In this document: positions 6,003 to 14,496 of the stretch, one piece after another
How the letters are laid out: each line of letters begins with the position of its first letter
Position numbering within the stretch: position 1 is the stretch's first letter
The notes under the pieces: generated by a model
What the model was told of the DNA's origin: nothing
The model's input: only the letters and a program-made list of their open reading frames with translations
Databases searched by the model: none
Origin: Methanobrevibacter sp.
GTDB taxonomy: Archaea > Methanobacteriota > Methanobacteria > Methanobacteriales > Methanobacteriaceae
NCBI GenBank assembly: GCA_031289975.1
Contig: JAITOM010000184.1
Span: 1 to 14,922, forward strand
Length of the DNA: 14,922 bases
Direction of reading: 5' to 3'
Made by a program: the position numbers and the translations under genes

Positions 6003-9000
6003 ATGAATTGGTGGGCTGAAAAATGGCTTTCATTAGCAGATAAAAAAGAATTTCAAAGAGCATATAATTTTGGGCGAAACTATTATAAAACTAACAAACT
6101 CGGATTAAAAAGAGCAATGCAGGATAATAATCTTCAATGCACAATGTATGATATGGGCATATCTGAGAAAATAAATCCAAAAATCACCTTTAAAAAATTC
6201 ACTTCAAAGGAAAAGAAAAATATTGAAAATCTTATTGAAAGCTCTCCATTATATTTAATAGATTTACTACAAAATAAAATCTCAAAAGAATTTTGTAAAG
6301 ATCTCTTAGATAATAATATTCAATTAATTCCAGATTCCTTTGACCAGTTAAATACATCATGTTACTGTAAAGGAAAACCATGTGAACATGTTATGATTCT
6401 ATTTTACATGTTTGGTGTTGAGATTGATAAAAATCCTAAACTTCTTTTTACAGTTCATGGCTTAGACTTAGAAGAAATACTTAAACCTTATGCTGAAATT
6501 AATCTTTATGAAATTAGGAAATATAATGATCTATTAAAAGAAGATTTATTAAAAGAAAATTTACTAAAAGATAGAAATATTGAAAATAATATTGGATTGG
6601 TATCAGTTAACAATTTTTCTAAAAGCAATGATAATGAATCTAAAAATGAATTTAATCGCGAAGATTATAATGATAATATTGATCTTGAGAGTAATGATAA
6701 TAATGGAGATAAGGACTATCCTGAGGATAATAATGATATTGATGAATACAAGCAAGTTAACATAGATCTTTTAAATTATCATCTTCATAAACTTCCAAAT
6801 ATGAGAGAAACAATTGAAAAGTTTTTATCAAGAAATCCTAAATTTTTTAGCATGGATTTTAGAAAGATAGTATTTACAAATATGAATCATTGGTTTAAAA
6901 ATAGAAATAGGTTTGTGATGGGTGAATTATTAACTCTTAACTTTGAACCTTTTATGCTTAAAAATAATGATGAAGCTGAAGCTGAATTTAGAAAAAGATT
7001 ATTTAAAATGAAGTGGGAAAAACCATGGAACATGGATGATTTACAAATTAAGTTAAATAAAAACTATGAATTAGAGTACGTCTCAAATTTTAGTAATTAT
7101 GAAATTATTGGTGATTTTAGTAAATATAAGATTAGTAAAATCAATTATTCTGCTTTTCTATTTTATGAATTTCTTTTTGAAATGCCTAAATCATTAATAA
7201 ATCAATATAATTACACGATACAATTTTCATATATGGTTTTTGAATTTGTATATAAACTTATAGAAAAAAATGCTATCATTCCTGAATTATTAGAAACAGT
7301 CGATGGATTTTATTTCCTAAGATGGATTCCAACATTATTTAATGAGAATATTGAGAATGTATTCAATGAAATAGCTATTAACTGTCCTGATGATTTAATA
7401 TTAATTGACAATAAGGAGATTTCTAAGTGTGAACAAACAAAGATTTTATTTGGAATTTTTATCTCTTTATTTATTCATGAAAATTCTGCTAAAAGCTTTA
7501 ATAATTTAAAAAATGAGGATGTTTTTAAGTTATTCTTTAACAATAAAATTATTAAGCATGATTTTTATGTTGATAGTGATAGATTAATTCGTGTTAATAA
7601 ATGGCTTTCAAAACTATTATCTTTTGAAAATGAAAGGGAAGTTTATTTAACTTTAATTGAGAAAAATGATTTATTCCATCTTGATTTAAAATTAAAAAAT
7701 AATAAAACAATTAAACAGGGATTAAAGAAATATAACTGCCATAATAAGGTTAAGCTATTGTCTGATTTATATTTGCTTAATCAATATTTTCCCCAAGTAA
7801 GTGAATTAATCAATAAAGGTAAAAAATTAAGCTTTAGTTTGGGATTTTTTGATGAATTCTATTTTGAAATATTACCTAATTTAAAGATTTTAAACTTTAA
7901 GGTTCAACTACCCAAATCATTAGAAGAGGTTACTGTTCCTAAAATTAGTATGGATTTAAAACCTTCAAAAAAACTTGATAAGAAATCTGATTTAAAAAAA
8001 GGTATTTTAAATTTAGAAAATCTTGTTGATTTTGATTGGAAAATAGCTATGGGTGATAGAAAAGTCAGTTTTAAAGAATTTAAAAAATTAGTTAAAGATT
8101 CTCCATCATTTATTAAATTAGATAATAAATTATATAGGATCAATGAAAGAGAAACCGATATTGTCTCCAAAAAAATTAAGAAAATTCCCAAGAAATTGAA
8201 AAGTAATGAAATACTTCAAACCATTTTAAGTTCAACTTATGAAGATATGAATGTTAATATAGATACCTATTTTTCAAAGGTACAAGAAGAAATAGCTAAT
8301 TATGAAGATGTTGATTTACCAAAAAATATTAATGGAACTCTAAGACCCTATCAAAAAAGAGGTTTTTCATGGCTTGTTCAGAACATGTTCATGCATTTTG
8401 GAAGTATACTGGCTGATGATATGGGTCTTGGTAAAACCGTACAAGTACTAACCACAGTGTTACATTTTAAGAACAACAATTATTTAAATGAACAAAAAGT
8501 ATTGGTTATAGCTCCAACAGCTGTTCTCTTAAATTGGGAAAATGAAATTAAAAAGTTCACCCCAGATTTAAAATCTATGATATACCATGGAGATAATCGT
8601 GAAATTGACTCTGATAGGGATCTTATAATAACTTCTTATGGTATGATTAGAAGTGATTTTAAAGTGTTTAATGATAATCATTGGTTTTTAATTGTTGTTG
8701 ATGAAGCACAGAATATTAAAAATCCATCTACAAAACAAAGTCAACTTATTAAAAAATTGAATTGTGAGCACAGAATGGCTTTAACAGGTACTCCTGTTGA
8801 AAACAGATTAACAGACTATTGGAGTATATTTGATTTTACTAATAAAAGCTATTTAGAAGGTCATAAAAAATTCAGAACAGATTTTGTGAGTCCAATTGAA
8901 AAAGATAGGGATTTAGATGTTTTAGAAAAGTTTAAGAAAATAACTTCTCCATTTATTCTAAGACGGTTAAAAACCGATAAAACAATTATAAATGATTTAC

Positions 9001-9743
9001 CTGATAAAATAGAGAATGAAATGTACTGTTATTTAACTAAAGACCAAGCAACATTGTATCAGAAAACAATTGACACAGTTTTAAATGAAATTGAAAATAG
9101 TGAGGGTATTGAAAGGAAAGGGCTTGTTCTAAAGTTAATAATGTCATTAAAGCAAATATGCAATCATCCAGCCCAATATACTAAATCTAATAAGTTTAGT
9201 GTTGAGCAATCAGGCAAAATGGAAATGTTAATCGATATTTTAGAAAATATAGAATATAATAAAGAAAAAGTAGTTATTTTCACTCAATTTGTTCAAATGG
9301 GAAAAATAATACAAGAATTACTTGAAAAAACATTTGATATGAAAGTATTATTTTATCATGGAAGTCTTAGACGTAAAATTCGTGATAAAATGATTGATGA
9401 TTTTCAGAATAATCCTAAGTTAAGAATCATGATTGTTTCTCTTAAAGCAGGTGGAACAGGATTAAATTTAACAGCTGCCACGAATGTAATTCATTATGAT
9501 TTATGGTGGAATCCAGCTGTTGAAAATCAAGCCACTGACCGTGTTTATAGAATAGGTCAGAAGAAAAATGTCATGGTTTATAGATTTATAAGTAGTGGAA
9601 CATTTGAAGAAGAAATAAACACGGTTTCAATGAAAAAGAAAGAGTTAGCTGAAATTACTGTAGGAACTGGAGAGAATTTTGTCACTGAAATGAATGATAA
9701 AGAACTTAAAAACTTATTTACTTTAAGAAGAAGTGATATTTAA
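6003..9743 (+). CDS. SNF2-family helicase-like ATPase with N-terminal SWIM zinc finger
   Basis: SNF2 proteins are ATP-driven double-stranded DNA translocases that remodel protein-DNA complexes. This 1246-residue protein begins with MNWWAEKW, typical of SWIM-bearing members, and has a SWIM motif CxCx4CxH at C120, C122, C127 and H129. A Lys/Leu repeat (177-192) and an Asn/Asp-rich linker (about 193-250) follow, then a long middle region with no motif I recognise. The SNF2 core starts near R781-PYQ: Walker A DDMGLGKT at 805-812, DEAQ at 900-903, TGTPVENR at 928-935, SLKAGGTGLNL at 1146-1156 and QATDRVYRIGQ at 1176-1186. All ATPase motifs look intact. The gene stands alone between long spacers, so context gives no role; chromatin or transcription recycling, DNA repair and defence are all possible. 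The protein family call is certain, the function is not. Confidence 0.93.
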   Translation: MNWWAEKWLSLADKKEFQRAYNFGRNYYKTNKLGLKRAMQDNNLQCTMYDMGISEKINPKITFKKFTSKEKKNIENLIESSPLYLIDLLQNKISKEFCKDLLDNNIQLIPDSFDQLNTSCYCKGKPCEHVMILFYMFGVEIDKNPKLLFTVHGLDLEEILKPYAEINLYEIRKYNDLLKEDLLKENLLKDRNIENNIGLVSVNNFSKSNDNESKNEFNREDYNDNIDLESNDNNGDKDYPEDNNDIDEYKQVNIDLLNYHLHKLPNMRETIEKFLSRNPKFFSMDFRKIVFTNMNHWFKNRNRFVMGELLTLNFEPFMLKNNDEAEAEFRKRLFKMKWEKPWNMDDLQIKLNKNYELEYVSNFSNYEIIGDFSKYKISKINYSAFLFYEFLFEMPKSLINQYNYTIQFSYMVFEFVYKLIEKNAIIPELLETVDGFYFLRWIPTLFNENIENVFNEIAINCPDDLILIDNKEISKCEQTKILFGIFISLFIHENSAKSFNNLKNEDVFKLFFNNKIIKHDFYVDSDRLIRVNKWLSKLLSFENEREVYLTLIEKNDLFHLDLKLKNNKTIKQGLKKYNCHNKVKLLSDLYLLNQYFPQVSELINKGKKLSFSLGFFDEFYFEILPNLKILNFKVQLPKSLEEVTVPKISMDLKPSKKLDKKSDLKKGILNLENLVDFDWKIAMGDRKVSFKEFKKLVKDSPSFIKLDNKLYRINERETDIVSKKIKKIPKKLKSNEILQTILSSTYEDMNVNIDTYFSKVQEEIANYEDVDLPKNINGTLRPYQKRGFSWLVQNMFMHFGSILADDMGLGKTVQVLTTVLHFKNNNYLNEQKVLVIAPTAVLLNWENEIKKFTPDLKSMIYHGDNREIDSDRDLIITSYGMIRSDFKVFNDNHWFLIVVDEAQNIKNPSTKQSQLIKKLNCEHRMALTGTPVENRLTDYWSIFDFTNKSYLEGHKKFRTDFVSPIEKDRDLDVLEKFKKITSPFILRRLKTDKTIINDLPDKIENEMYCYLTKDQATLYQKTIDTVLNEIENSEGIERKGLVLKLIMSLKQICNHPAQYTKSNKFSVEQSGKMEMLIDILENIEYNKEKVVIFTQFVQMGKIIQELLEKTFDMKVLFYHGSLRRKIRDKMIDDFQNNPKLRIMIVSLKAGGTGLNLTAATNVIHYDLWWNPAVENQATDRVYRIGQKKNVMVYRFISSGTFEEEINTVSMKKKELAEITVGTGENFVTEMNDKELKNLFTLRRSDI

Positions 9744-9755
9744 ATTTATATATTA

Positions 9756-9798
9756 TTTTTTTATATTCTTTTATTATTATATTCTGTTAACTTTTTTT
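9756..9798 (+). terminator. Likely oligo-T termination zone after the SNF2 gene
   Basis: Runs of seven T at 9756-9762 and 9792-9798 follow the stop codon at 9741-9743. Archaeal RNA polymerase terminates at oligo-T tracts without needing a hairpin. The general A/T richness limits certainty. Confidence 0.4.
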
Positions 9799-10006
9799 AA
9801 TTTTTATTTAAAATCTTTAAATTCTTTAATTTAATTAACTAAACAGTGTTAATTTATTAATCTTTTAAAATAATTTATAAACAATTAAAATTATATTACT
9901 CTATAATAAAATTTATAATTATATAATAAAATTTATATATAATAAAATTAATATTATGGAAGATGAATTGTTTTACAAAATAATTTTTATTTTTATAAAT
10001 AAATTT

Positions 10007-10040
10007 AAATAATCAGAGCTAAAAAATAATTAGAGTTAAA
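10007..10040. repeat. 17-bp imperfect tandem duplication
   Basis: AAATAATCAGAGCTAAA (10007-10023) is followed directly by AAATAATTAGAGTTAAA (10024-10040), with two C/T differences. Confidence 0.75.
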
Positions 10041-10069
10041 AATTTATATTTAATTATTAATTAAGGATA

Positions 10070-10105
10070 TAATATTAATCAAGAATCTAATATTAATCAA
10101 GAATC
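10070..10105. repeat. 18-bp perfect tandem duplication
   Basis: TAATATTAATCAAGAATC occurs at 10070-10087 and 10088-10105 without differences. Confidence 0.85.
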
Positions 10106-10405
10106 TATTTTTTATTCAAATGAATATTTTTATTATTTTTTTTAATTTTATAAAAAGCTAAATATTGTTATTGTTTTTTAATTTTAAAATGAATTATTAA
10201 ATATTTAAATAGATTATTAAATATTTAAGTGTTTATTTATAATATTAATTTATTATAATATTAAATTATATAAAATTTAAAATTTATAAAATTTTAAACA
10301 AAAATATTATTTAATGAAATTTAATTTCTTTAAAATAAAACTTAATAAATAAAAATAATTGCTATTTAAAAACAAGTATTAATCATTATTATATATTTAT
10401 TTTAT

Positions 10406-10510
10406 AAAAATAGTAATATTAATAATAAAAATAGTAATATTAATAATAAAAATAGTAATCTTAATAATAAAAATAGTAATCTTAATAATAAAAATAGTAA
10501 TCTTAATAAT
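10406..10510. repeat. 21-bp tandem repeat, five units in two sequence versions
   Basis: Units of 21 bp start at 10406, 10427, 10448, 10469 and 10490. They read AAAAATAGTAAT, then A or C, then TTAATAAT. Units 1-2 carry A at the variable position and units 3-5 carry C; everything else is identical. There are no spacers, so it is not CRISPR. Confidence 0.92.
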
Positions 10511-10672
10511 TTACATAAGTAAACATTATTAAATAAATTTATAGTTTATTATGTATTATAATAAATTAAAATTAACTAATAAATTAATAATATTTTAAAA
10601 TTTAATGAATAAAAGAAAATTTGTGAATACAATTATTAAAAATAAAAGTATTAAAAGTTTAGGTGTGCTTTA

Positions 10673-11521
10673 ATGATTGAAAAAATGATGAAGAATTATA
10701 AGCTATTAATTATAATACCTATTATTGTAACAACCATCATGTTTGGAGTTATACTCTTTAATGGTGTTGAACAAGGTGTTGAATTAAAAGGAGGGTCACT
10801 AGCTAATTTAGAATTGACTAAAGATATGTCCTCCAAAGAATTGAAAGATATGTTTTCAAATAAGTTGAATGGTGCAAATGTTGATGTTTTAAGTAAAATT
10901 GATTCAAAAGCAAGTATTGAAATTGGAACTGAAGTAAATGAGACGACATTTACTGATTTACTTGGTGATGCAGGAAAAATAATTTCATACAATGCAATTG
11001 GGCCTGTTTTAAGTTCTGAAGCTATGGTGCAGATTTACTGGGCAATAGCTTTTGCATTTATATTCATGGCAATCACTGTTTTTATAATATTTAGAGAATT
11101 TGTTCCTTCAATTGCAATTATTTTAGCTGCTGTTAGTGACATTATAGTAGCTATTGGAGGAATGTCAATATTTCATGTTGATTTATCAATTGCTTCTGTT
11201 GGAGCAATATTAATGTTAATTGGTTACAGTGTGGATACTGATATTTTACTTACAACCAGGCTTTTAAAAAGAAAAGAAGGAACAATTCCCCAAAGAGCAT
11301 TGAATGCTATGAAAACTGGTCTTACAATGTCAATTGCAGCTATTGTTTCAATGGTTGTTTTATATATTGTCACATTGATCTTAATACCTGAAGCAAGTAC
11401 TTTAGGCGATATTGCAATAGTTTTAATCTTTGGATTACTTGCAGATATAATAACTACATGGTTAATGAACCTTGGAATTATAAGATGGTACTTAGGAGAT
11501 AAAGGAGTTGAGAATTTATGA
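10673..11521 (+). CDS. secF: Protein-export membrane protein SecF
   Basis: SecF works with SecD at the SecYE translocon and helps late steps of protein export across the cytoplasmic membrane. The 282-residue protein has a first membrane segment at about 11-29, the post-TM1 signature GVELKGGS at 35-42, a short external domain, and five more segments at about 121-140, 144-164, 172-192, 215-238 and 246-270. GYSVDTDILLTTRLL at 184-198 is the archaeal form of the TM4 motif. AGGTGTG at 10661-10667 precedes ATG 10673 by 5 bases. The stop overlaps the secD start as ATGA, so the two are translationally coupled. Archaea lack SecA, and archaeal genomes often carry secF before secD, as here. Confidence 0.93.
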   Translation: MIEKMMKNYKLLIIIPIIVTTIMFGVILFNGVEQGVELKGGSLANLELTKDMSSKELKDMFSNKLNGANVDVLSKIDSKASIEIGTEVNETTFTDLLGDAGKIISYNAIGPVLSSEAMVQIYWAIAFAFIFMAITVFIIFREFVPSIAIILAAVSDIIVAIGGMSIFHVDLSIASVGAILMLIGYSVDTDILLTTRLLKRKEGTIPQRALNAMKTGLTMSIAAIVSMVVLYIVTLILIPEASTLGDIAIVLIFGLLADIITTWLMNLGIIRWYLGDKGVENL

Positions 11522-12765
11522 AAAATAGAAGGTCTCGAAATTTATCTGAATTCATTAAGGATAAACAAACAATATTAATGTTAATATTAGTTTTAGGAAG
11601 TATTCTTTTAATTTCATTTAATGGAATATCTCAAGGTCTTGACTTAAAAGGAGGATCTTTAGTACAACTACAATTAGAACATCCTGTAGATAAAGATACA
11701 ATGGATATTGTTACAAATGTTATAGACAAACGTTTAAATACATTTGGAGTAAAAGATGTTAAAGTCAGATCAAGTGGTGATCAATTAGTTGTTATTGAAA
11801 TGGCTGGTGTAACAGCAGCAGAAGTAGAAAAATTAATTGGAAATCCTGGTATTTTCGAAGCACAAATTGATAATGTGACGGTACTATCTGGAACCGATAT
11901 TGAAAAAGTTGAGGCTCCTGTAATAGAAGGCACAGGATGGAGAGTACCTTTTACTATTACTACAGAAGGTGCTAAAAAGTTTGCTGATAATGCAAAAGGT
12001 AAAGCAGGTCATAAAGTTTATATGTACTTAGATGGTAATTTAACTGATAAAAATCCTCCTGAGCTTGATGCTGGTTTAGCAAATGGAGAACCCTCTAAAA
12101 CTGTCCAAGTACAAGGATCAGCTAACAGTCGTGAAGAAGCTAGTACTAAGTCAAACGAGCTTTATGTCATTCTTAAATCTGGTTCAATCCCTGTAAAAGT
12201 TAATATCATAGGTTCAAATACAATTTCTCCAGAATTAGGGGAAAAATTCCTTTGGGGAGCTATTATCGCTGGATTGTTATCAATCATATCAATTTCTGCT
12301 CTGATTTTCATTAGATATAAAAAACCTTTCCTTGCTATTCCAATAATGATTACAAGTGTATCTGAGGTTTTAATTGTCATGGGAATAGCATCAGTTATTA
12401 AATGGAATATAGATCTTGCAGCTATTGTAGGTCTTATTGCTTCTATAGGAACAGGAGTAGACGATCAAATTATTATCACTGATGAAGTTCTTCACCATGA
12501 TTCATCTGATAAAAGTAAGAAAGCTGAGAGAAGAAGAAAAGCAAGAACAAGAATGAATGTGAAAAATGCACTTTTCATTATTTTTGCATCAGCTGGAACA
12601 TTAATTGCTGCTATGTTACCATTGGTATATGTAGGATTTGCAAGAGGTTCAAGTGGTATTGGTGTTTTAGCTGGTTTTGCATTTACAACAATTCTTGGTG
12701 TTTTAGTTGGTATATTTATTACAAGACCTGTGTATGCTAAATTCATTGAATTATTCTTTGATTAG
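11518..12765 (+). CDS. secD: Protein-export membrane protein SecD
   Basis: SecD is the partner of SecF and belongs to the RND superfamily. The 415-residue protein has TM1 at about 18-36, GLDLKGGS at 40-47, and a large external domain (about 48-240) with the DKRLNTFGV and GNPGIFEAQI blocks. Five further membrane segments follow at about 245-266, 270-293, 298-318, 351-372 and 380-404. GTGVDDQIIITDEVL at 311-325 is the TM4 motif, with acidic residues like those used for ion coupling in bacterial SecD. AAAGGAG lies 10 bases before the ATG inside secF. The start overlaps the secF stop by four bases (ATGA). The gene is complete and of normal archaeal length. Confidence 0.93.
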   Translation: MKNRRSRNLSEFIKDKQTILMLILVLGSILLISFNGISQGLDLKGGSLVQLQLEHPVDKDTMDIVTNVIDKRLNTFGVKDVKVRSSGDQLVVIEMAGVTAAEVEKLIGNPGIFEAQIDNVTVLSGTDIEKVEAPVIEGTGWRVPFTITTEGAKKFADNAKGKAGHKVYMYLDGNLTDKNPPELDAGLANGEPSKTVQVQGSANSREEASTKSNELYVILKSGSIPVKVNIIGSNTISPELGEKFLWGAIIAGLLSIISISALIFIRYKKPFLAIPIMITSVSEVLIVMGIASVIKWNIDLAAIVGLIASIGTGVDDQIIITDEVLHHDSSDKSKKAERRRKARTRMNVKNALFIIFASAGTLIAAMLPLVYVGFARGSSGIGVLAGFAFTTILGVLVGIFITRPVYAKFIELFFD

Positions 12766-12795
12766 AGAGTCAATAATTTTTCATACTCCTCTAAT
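12761..12795 (+). terminator. Hairpin over the secD stop, possible terminator or attenuator before pyrI
   Basis: ATTAGAGAGT (12761-12770) pairs with ACTCCTCTAAT (12785-12795) with one bulged base, around a 14-base loop that includes TTTTT. The left arm contains the secD TAG stop. It is the clearest stem in the secD-pyrI gap and could end or modulate the secFD transcript. A function is inferred only. Confidence 0.4.
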
Positions 12796-12828
12796 TAATA
12801 ATTTTATTAATATTGGATGGATGTTTTA

Positions 12829-13299
12829 ATGAAATCAAAAAATCATGAAATGAAAGTTAAACAAATTAAGAATGGTACTGTCATTGATCATATAACGGCC
12901 AATAAATCACTCTATGTTTTAAGGATTTTAGGGCTTCCAGATAAGGATACGAGTCTTACAATAGCTATGAATGTTTCATCGAATGCCATTGATTTTAAAG
13001 ACATTGTAAAAATTGAAAATAGAGAGCTTAAACCAGCTGAACTTGATCAAGTTGCATTAATAACTCCAAATGCTACTATTAACATCATAAGGAACTATGA
13101 AATAGTCACTAAAGAAAAAATTAAATTTAGAAATGAATTAAATTCAATTATTAAATGTACAAATCAAAAATGTGTTACAAATACTCATGAGCCTATTAAA
13201 TCAAAATTTAAACTTATAAAAGAAACACCAGTAGTTATCCGATGCTATTATTGTGATAGATTAATCACTGCTGAAGAAATTAAAGCACAATTTTATTAA
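12829..13299 (+). CDS. pyrI: Aspartate carbamoyltransferase regulatory chain (PyrI)
   Basis: PyrI binds CTP/ATP and controls the PyrB catalytic trimers of aspartate carbamoyltransferase, the committed step of pyrimidine synthesis. The 156-residue protein aligns end to end with E. coli PyrI (153 aa): the nucleotide-binding part has KNGTVIDHI at 14-22 and the KIENREL block near 61, and the zinc domain has C110-x4-C115 and C139-x2-C142, which form the contact with PyrB. I start at ATG 12829, which reproduces the family's short leader before the VKQIKNGTVIDH strand; GGATG lies shortly upstream. An in-frame ATG at 12817 would add four residues (MDVL) and cannot be excluded. No pyrB is in the window. 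It lies 63 bp after secD and may be read from the same transcript unless the hairpin stops it. Confidence 0.92.
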   Translation: MKSKNHEMKVKQIKNGTVIDHITANKSLYVLRILGLPDKDTSLTIAMNVSSNAIDFKDIVKIENRELKPAELDQVALITPNATINIIRNYEIVTKEKIKFRNELNSIIKCTNQKCVTNTHEPIKSKFKLIKETPVVIRCYYCDRLITAEEIKAQFY

Positions 13300-13457
13300 T
13301 TATTTACTAACACCATCAACTTAAGAAAATTATTTTTTAAACTTGGATTAAAATTAAAAATGAAACTTTTATAAATGGATTATGAGCGAGTATTGAAAAC
13401 CTTATTCTCAACACGAAATTTAAAATCTGGAATTTTGGTTTTTAGGCAGAAAAAATT
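13300..13457. other. Post-pyrI spacer leading into an old MITE fragment
   Basis: Bases 13300-13414 hold no gene; T-rich stretches (for example TTATTTTTTAA near 13330) could end the pyrI transcript. From about 13415 the sequence GAAATTTAAAATCTGGAATT begins a stretch similar to the inside of the MITEs described below. Confidence 0.5.
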
Positions 13458-13660
13458 GGCACTGCAAAAAGAGGATGGAAATTCGAAATCTGGAATTTGG
13501 ATTTGTAGCAGAAAAAGTTTAGATCATATACATGTCATTAAACTTTTATCCTTTATTTTCAACTTTTCAATTGTGAAAATCCATGCTAATTTTACAGTGC
13601 CAAAAAATTTAGACCATATACCAACCATTAAATTTTTAGTCTATTTTCTTAATTTTAAAA
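13415..13660. mobile_element. Remnant of an older MITE copy, interrupted by MITE copy A
   Basis: The flanks of MITE A, 13415-13457 and 13602 to about 13660, resemble the interior of the MITEs themselves: GAAATT..AAATCTGGAATTT..GG..TT..AG on the left, then TTTAGACCATATACC..CATTAAATTTTTA on the right. Removing copy A and one 8-bp duplication gives a continuous, more diverged MITE interior. Its own ends are no longer recognisable. Confidence 0.6.
13458..13601. mobile_element. 144-bp MITE-like element, copy A
   Basis: The element has imperfect terminal inverted repeats of about 26 bp: GGCACTGCAAAAAGAGGATG at the left and, read in reverse, GGCACTGTAAAATTAGCATG at the right. It is flanked by an 8-bp target duplication, AAAAAATT, at 13450-13457 and 13602-13609. 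It has the same length as copy B at 14739-14882 and about 84% identity to it by my ungapped hand count (121 of 144). It encodes no protein; an open frame that runs through it is accidental. Confidence 0.88.
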
Positions 13661-13689
13661 AATTTTCTATTTTTTAAAGTTATAAAATC

Positions 13690-13862
13690 GGGTGCGTCAA
13701 AAATCACATGGGAATTAAAATTTTTTCATGTACTTTCTCTTATTTCTTTTTTTAAAGATTCAAATATATTTTAACCCAAGTATTGAATTTTATAAATTTT
13801 TTCCCGATATATTAGAAATACATATCAAAAATCATCCAATAACTGCAATTATAAATTTCAGA
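13690..13862 (-). pseudogene. Heavily decayed 3' end of a DDE transposase gene (older copy)
   Basis: On the minus strand this stretch aligns with the 3' end of the transposase gene next to it: FIK, then V..MYL-like KIYLNL, then K.K..EK.HEK, matching KIYKTDSGVTMYLDLQ and KWEKKHERV. It has at least three in-frame stop codons. After the former stop it retains the IS end: GGGTGCGTCAAAAATCACAT at 13690-13709 on the plus strand, close to GAGTATGTCAAAAATCATAG at 13861-13880 of the younger copy. It is therefore a second, older partial element in tandem with the next one. Confidence 0.65.
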
Positions 13863-13886
13863 GTATGTCAAAAATCATAGACCAAT

Positions 13887-14496
13887 TTAAACTCTTTCAT
13901 GCTTTTTCTCCCATTTCTCTCTTTGAAGATCTAAATACATTGTCACACCCGAATCGGTTTTATAAATCTTTTTCAAATGTTTTGGAAGACTCACACCAAA
14001 ATAATTTTCCATCACATTGTTAGTTGCTGGTAAAAAATCATATTGGGTATGTCTCATATAATCATCAAAATTAGGCTCAAGTTTGTTAAGAATAAAATCT
14101 TTCAACTCATCAGGAAGTTCATCTAAACGATTTAATAATTCTTTAAATTTATTTTTAGCTTTTTTATACTCTTTTTGATAAATAACATCCAGTATAGCTT
14201 GTTTTTCAGCCCCATATTGTTTTTTTATTTTGGGATCTAATTTTTTATTTTTCGTCTTTTTATAAACTATTTCATTTAAATCTTTGATTAAATGGAATAT
14301 GCAAAGATTGCCTATGTCCTAAGCTTTCTACAATATTTTTATACATTGGACGAGCATCTGTTGTTATTGCTAATTTTTTATGGTTTTTAGTTGCATTAGC
14401 AGTTCTGTCAAATATGTTACGGATGAAATCATAATACTTATCACAATAAAATATTAAGTTTGATAAAAAATCTTCAATCCACAAATACATAATCAA
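13887..14496 (-). pseudogene. DDE-type transposase, 5'-truncated and frameshifted
   Basis: The first open part (14496-14308) reads YLWIEDFLSNLIFYCDKYYD, then KLAITTDARPMYKNIVESLGHRQ; the second (14306-13887) continues in another frame with LCIFHLIKDLNEIVYKK and ends ATNNVMENYFGVSLPKHLKK...HERV. One extra base near 14307 separates them. TTDARP gives the second catalytic Asp and NNVMEN the Glu of a DDE transposase; the region with the first Asp is missing, since a stop codon lies directly upstream of 14496. About 200 residues remain. The 8-bp duplications of nearby MITEs and the likely host suggest an ISM1-like element, known from Methanobrevibacter, but that name is from memory and unproven. 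Confidence 0.75.

Larger units (their letters stand above)
9744..10672. other. Long AT-rich spacer between the SNF2 gene and secF
   Basis: This 929-bp stretch has no open frame that looks coding and no GC-rich RNA-like island. It holds termination tracts at its start, three sets of short tandem repeats (10007-10040, 10070-10105, 10406-10510) and presumably the secF promoter near its end. I see nothing else in it. Confidence 0.65.

Noticed and set aside
6660..6765. The Asn/Asp-rich linker of the SNF2 protein as a sign of frameshift or foreign sequence
   Set aside because: The frame stays open across it and codon use does not change. Such low-complexity linkers are expected in proteins from very AT-rich genomes.
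10406..10510. A CRISPR-like regular array
   Set aside because: The 21-bp units follow each other directly with no spacers, and no cas genes are present.
13375..13677. A 100-codon open frame on the plus strand
   Set aside because: It runs through MITE copy A, both inverted ends and the flanking MITE remnant. Its sequence is explained by these non-coding repeats, and it has no ribosome-binding site.
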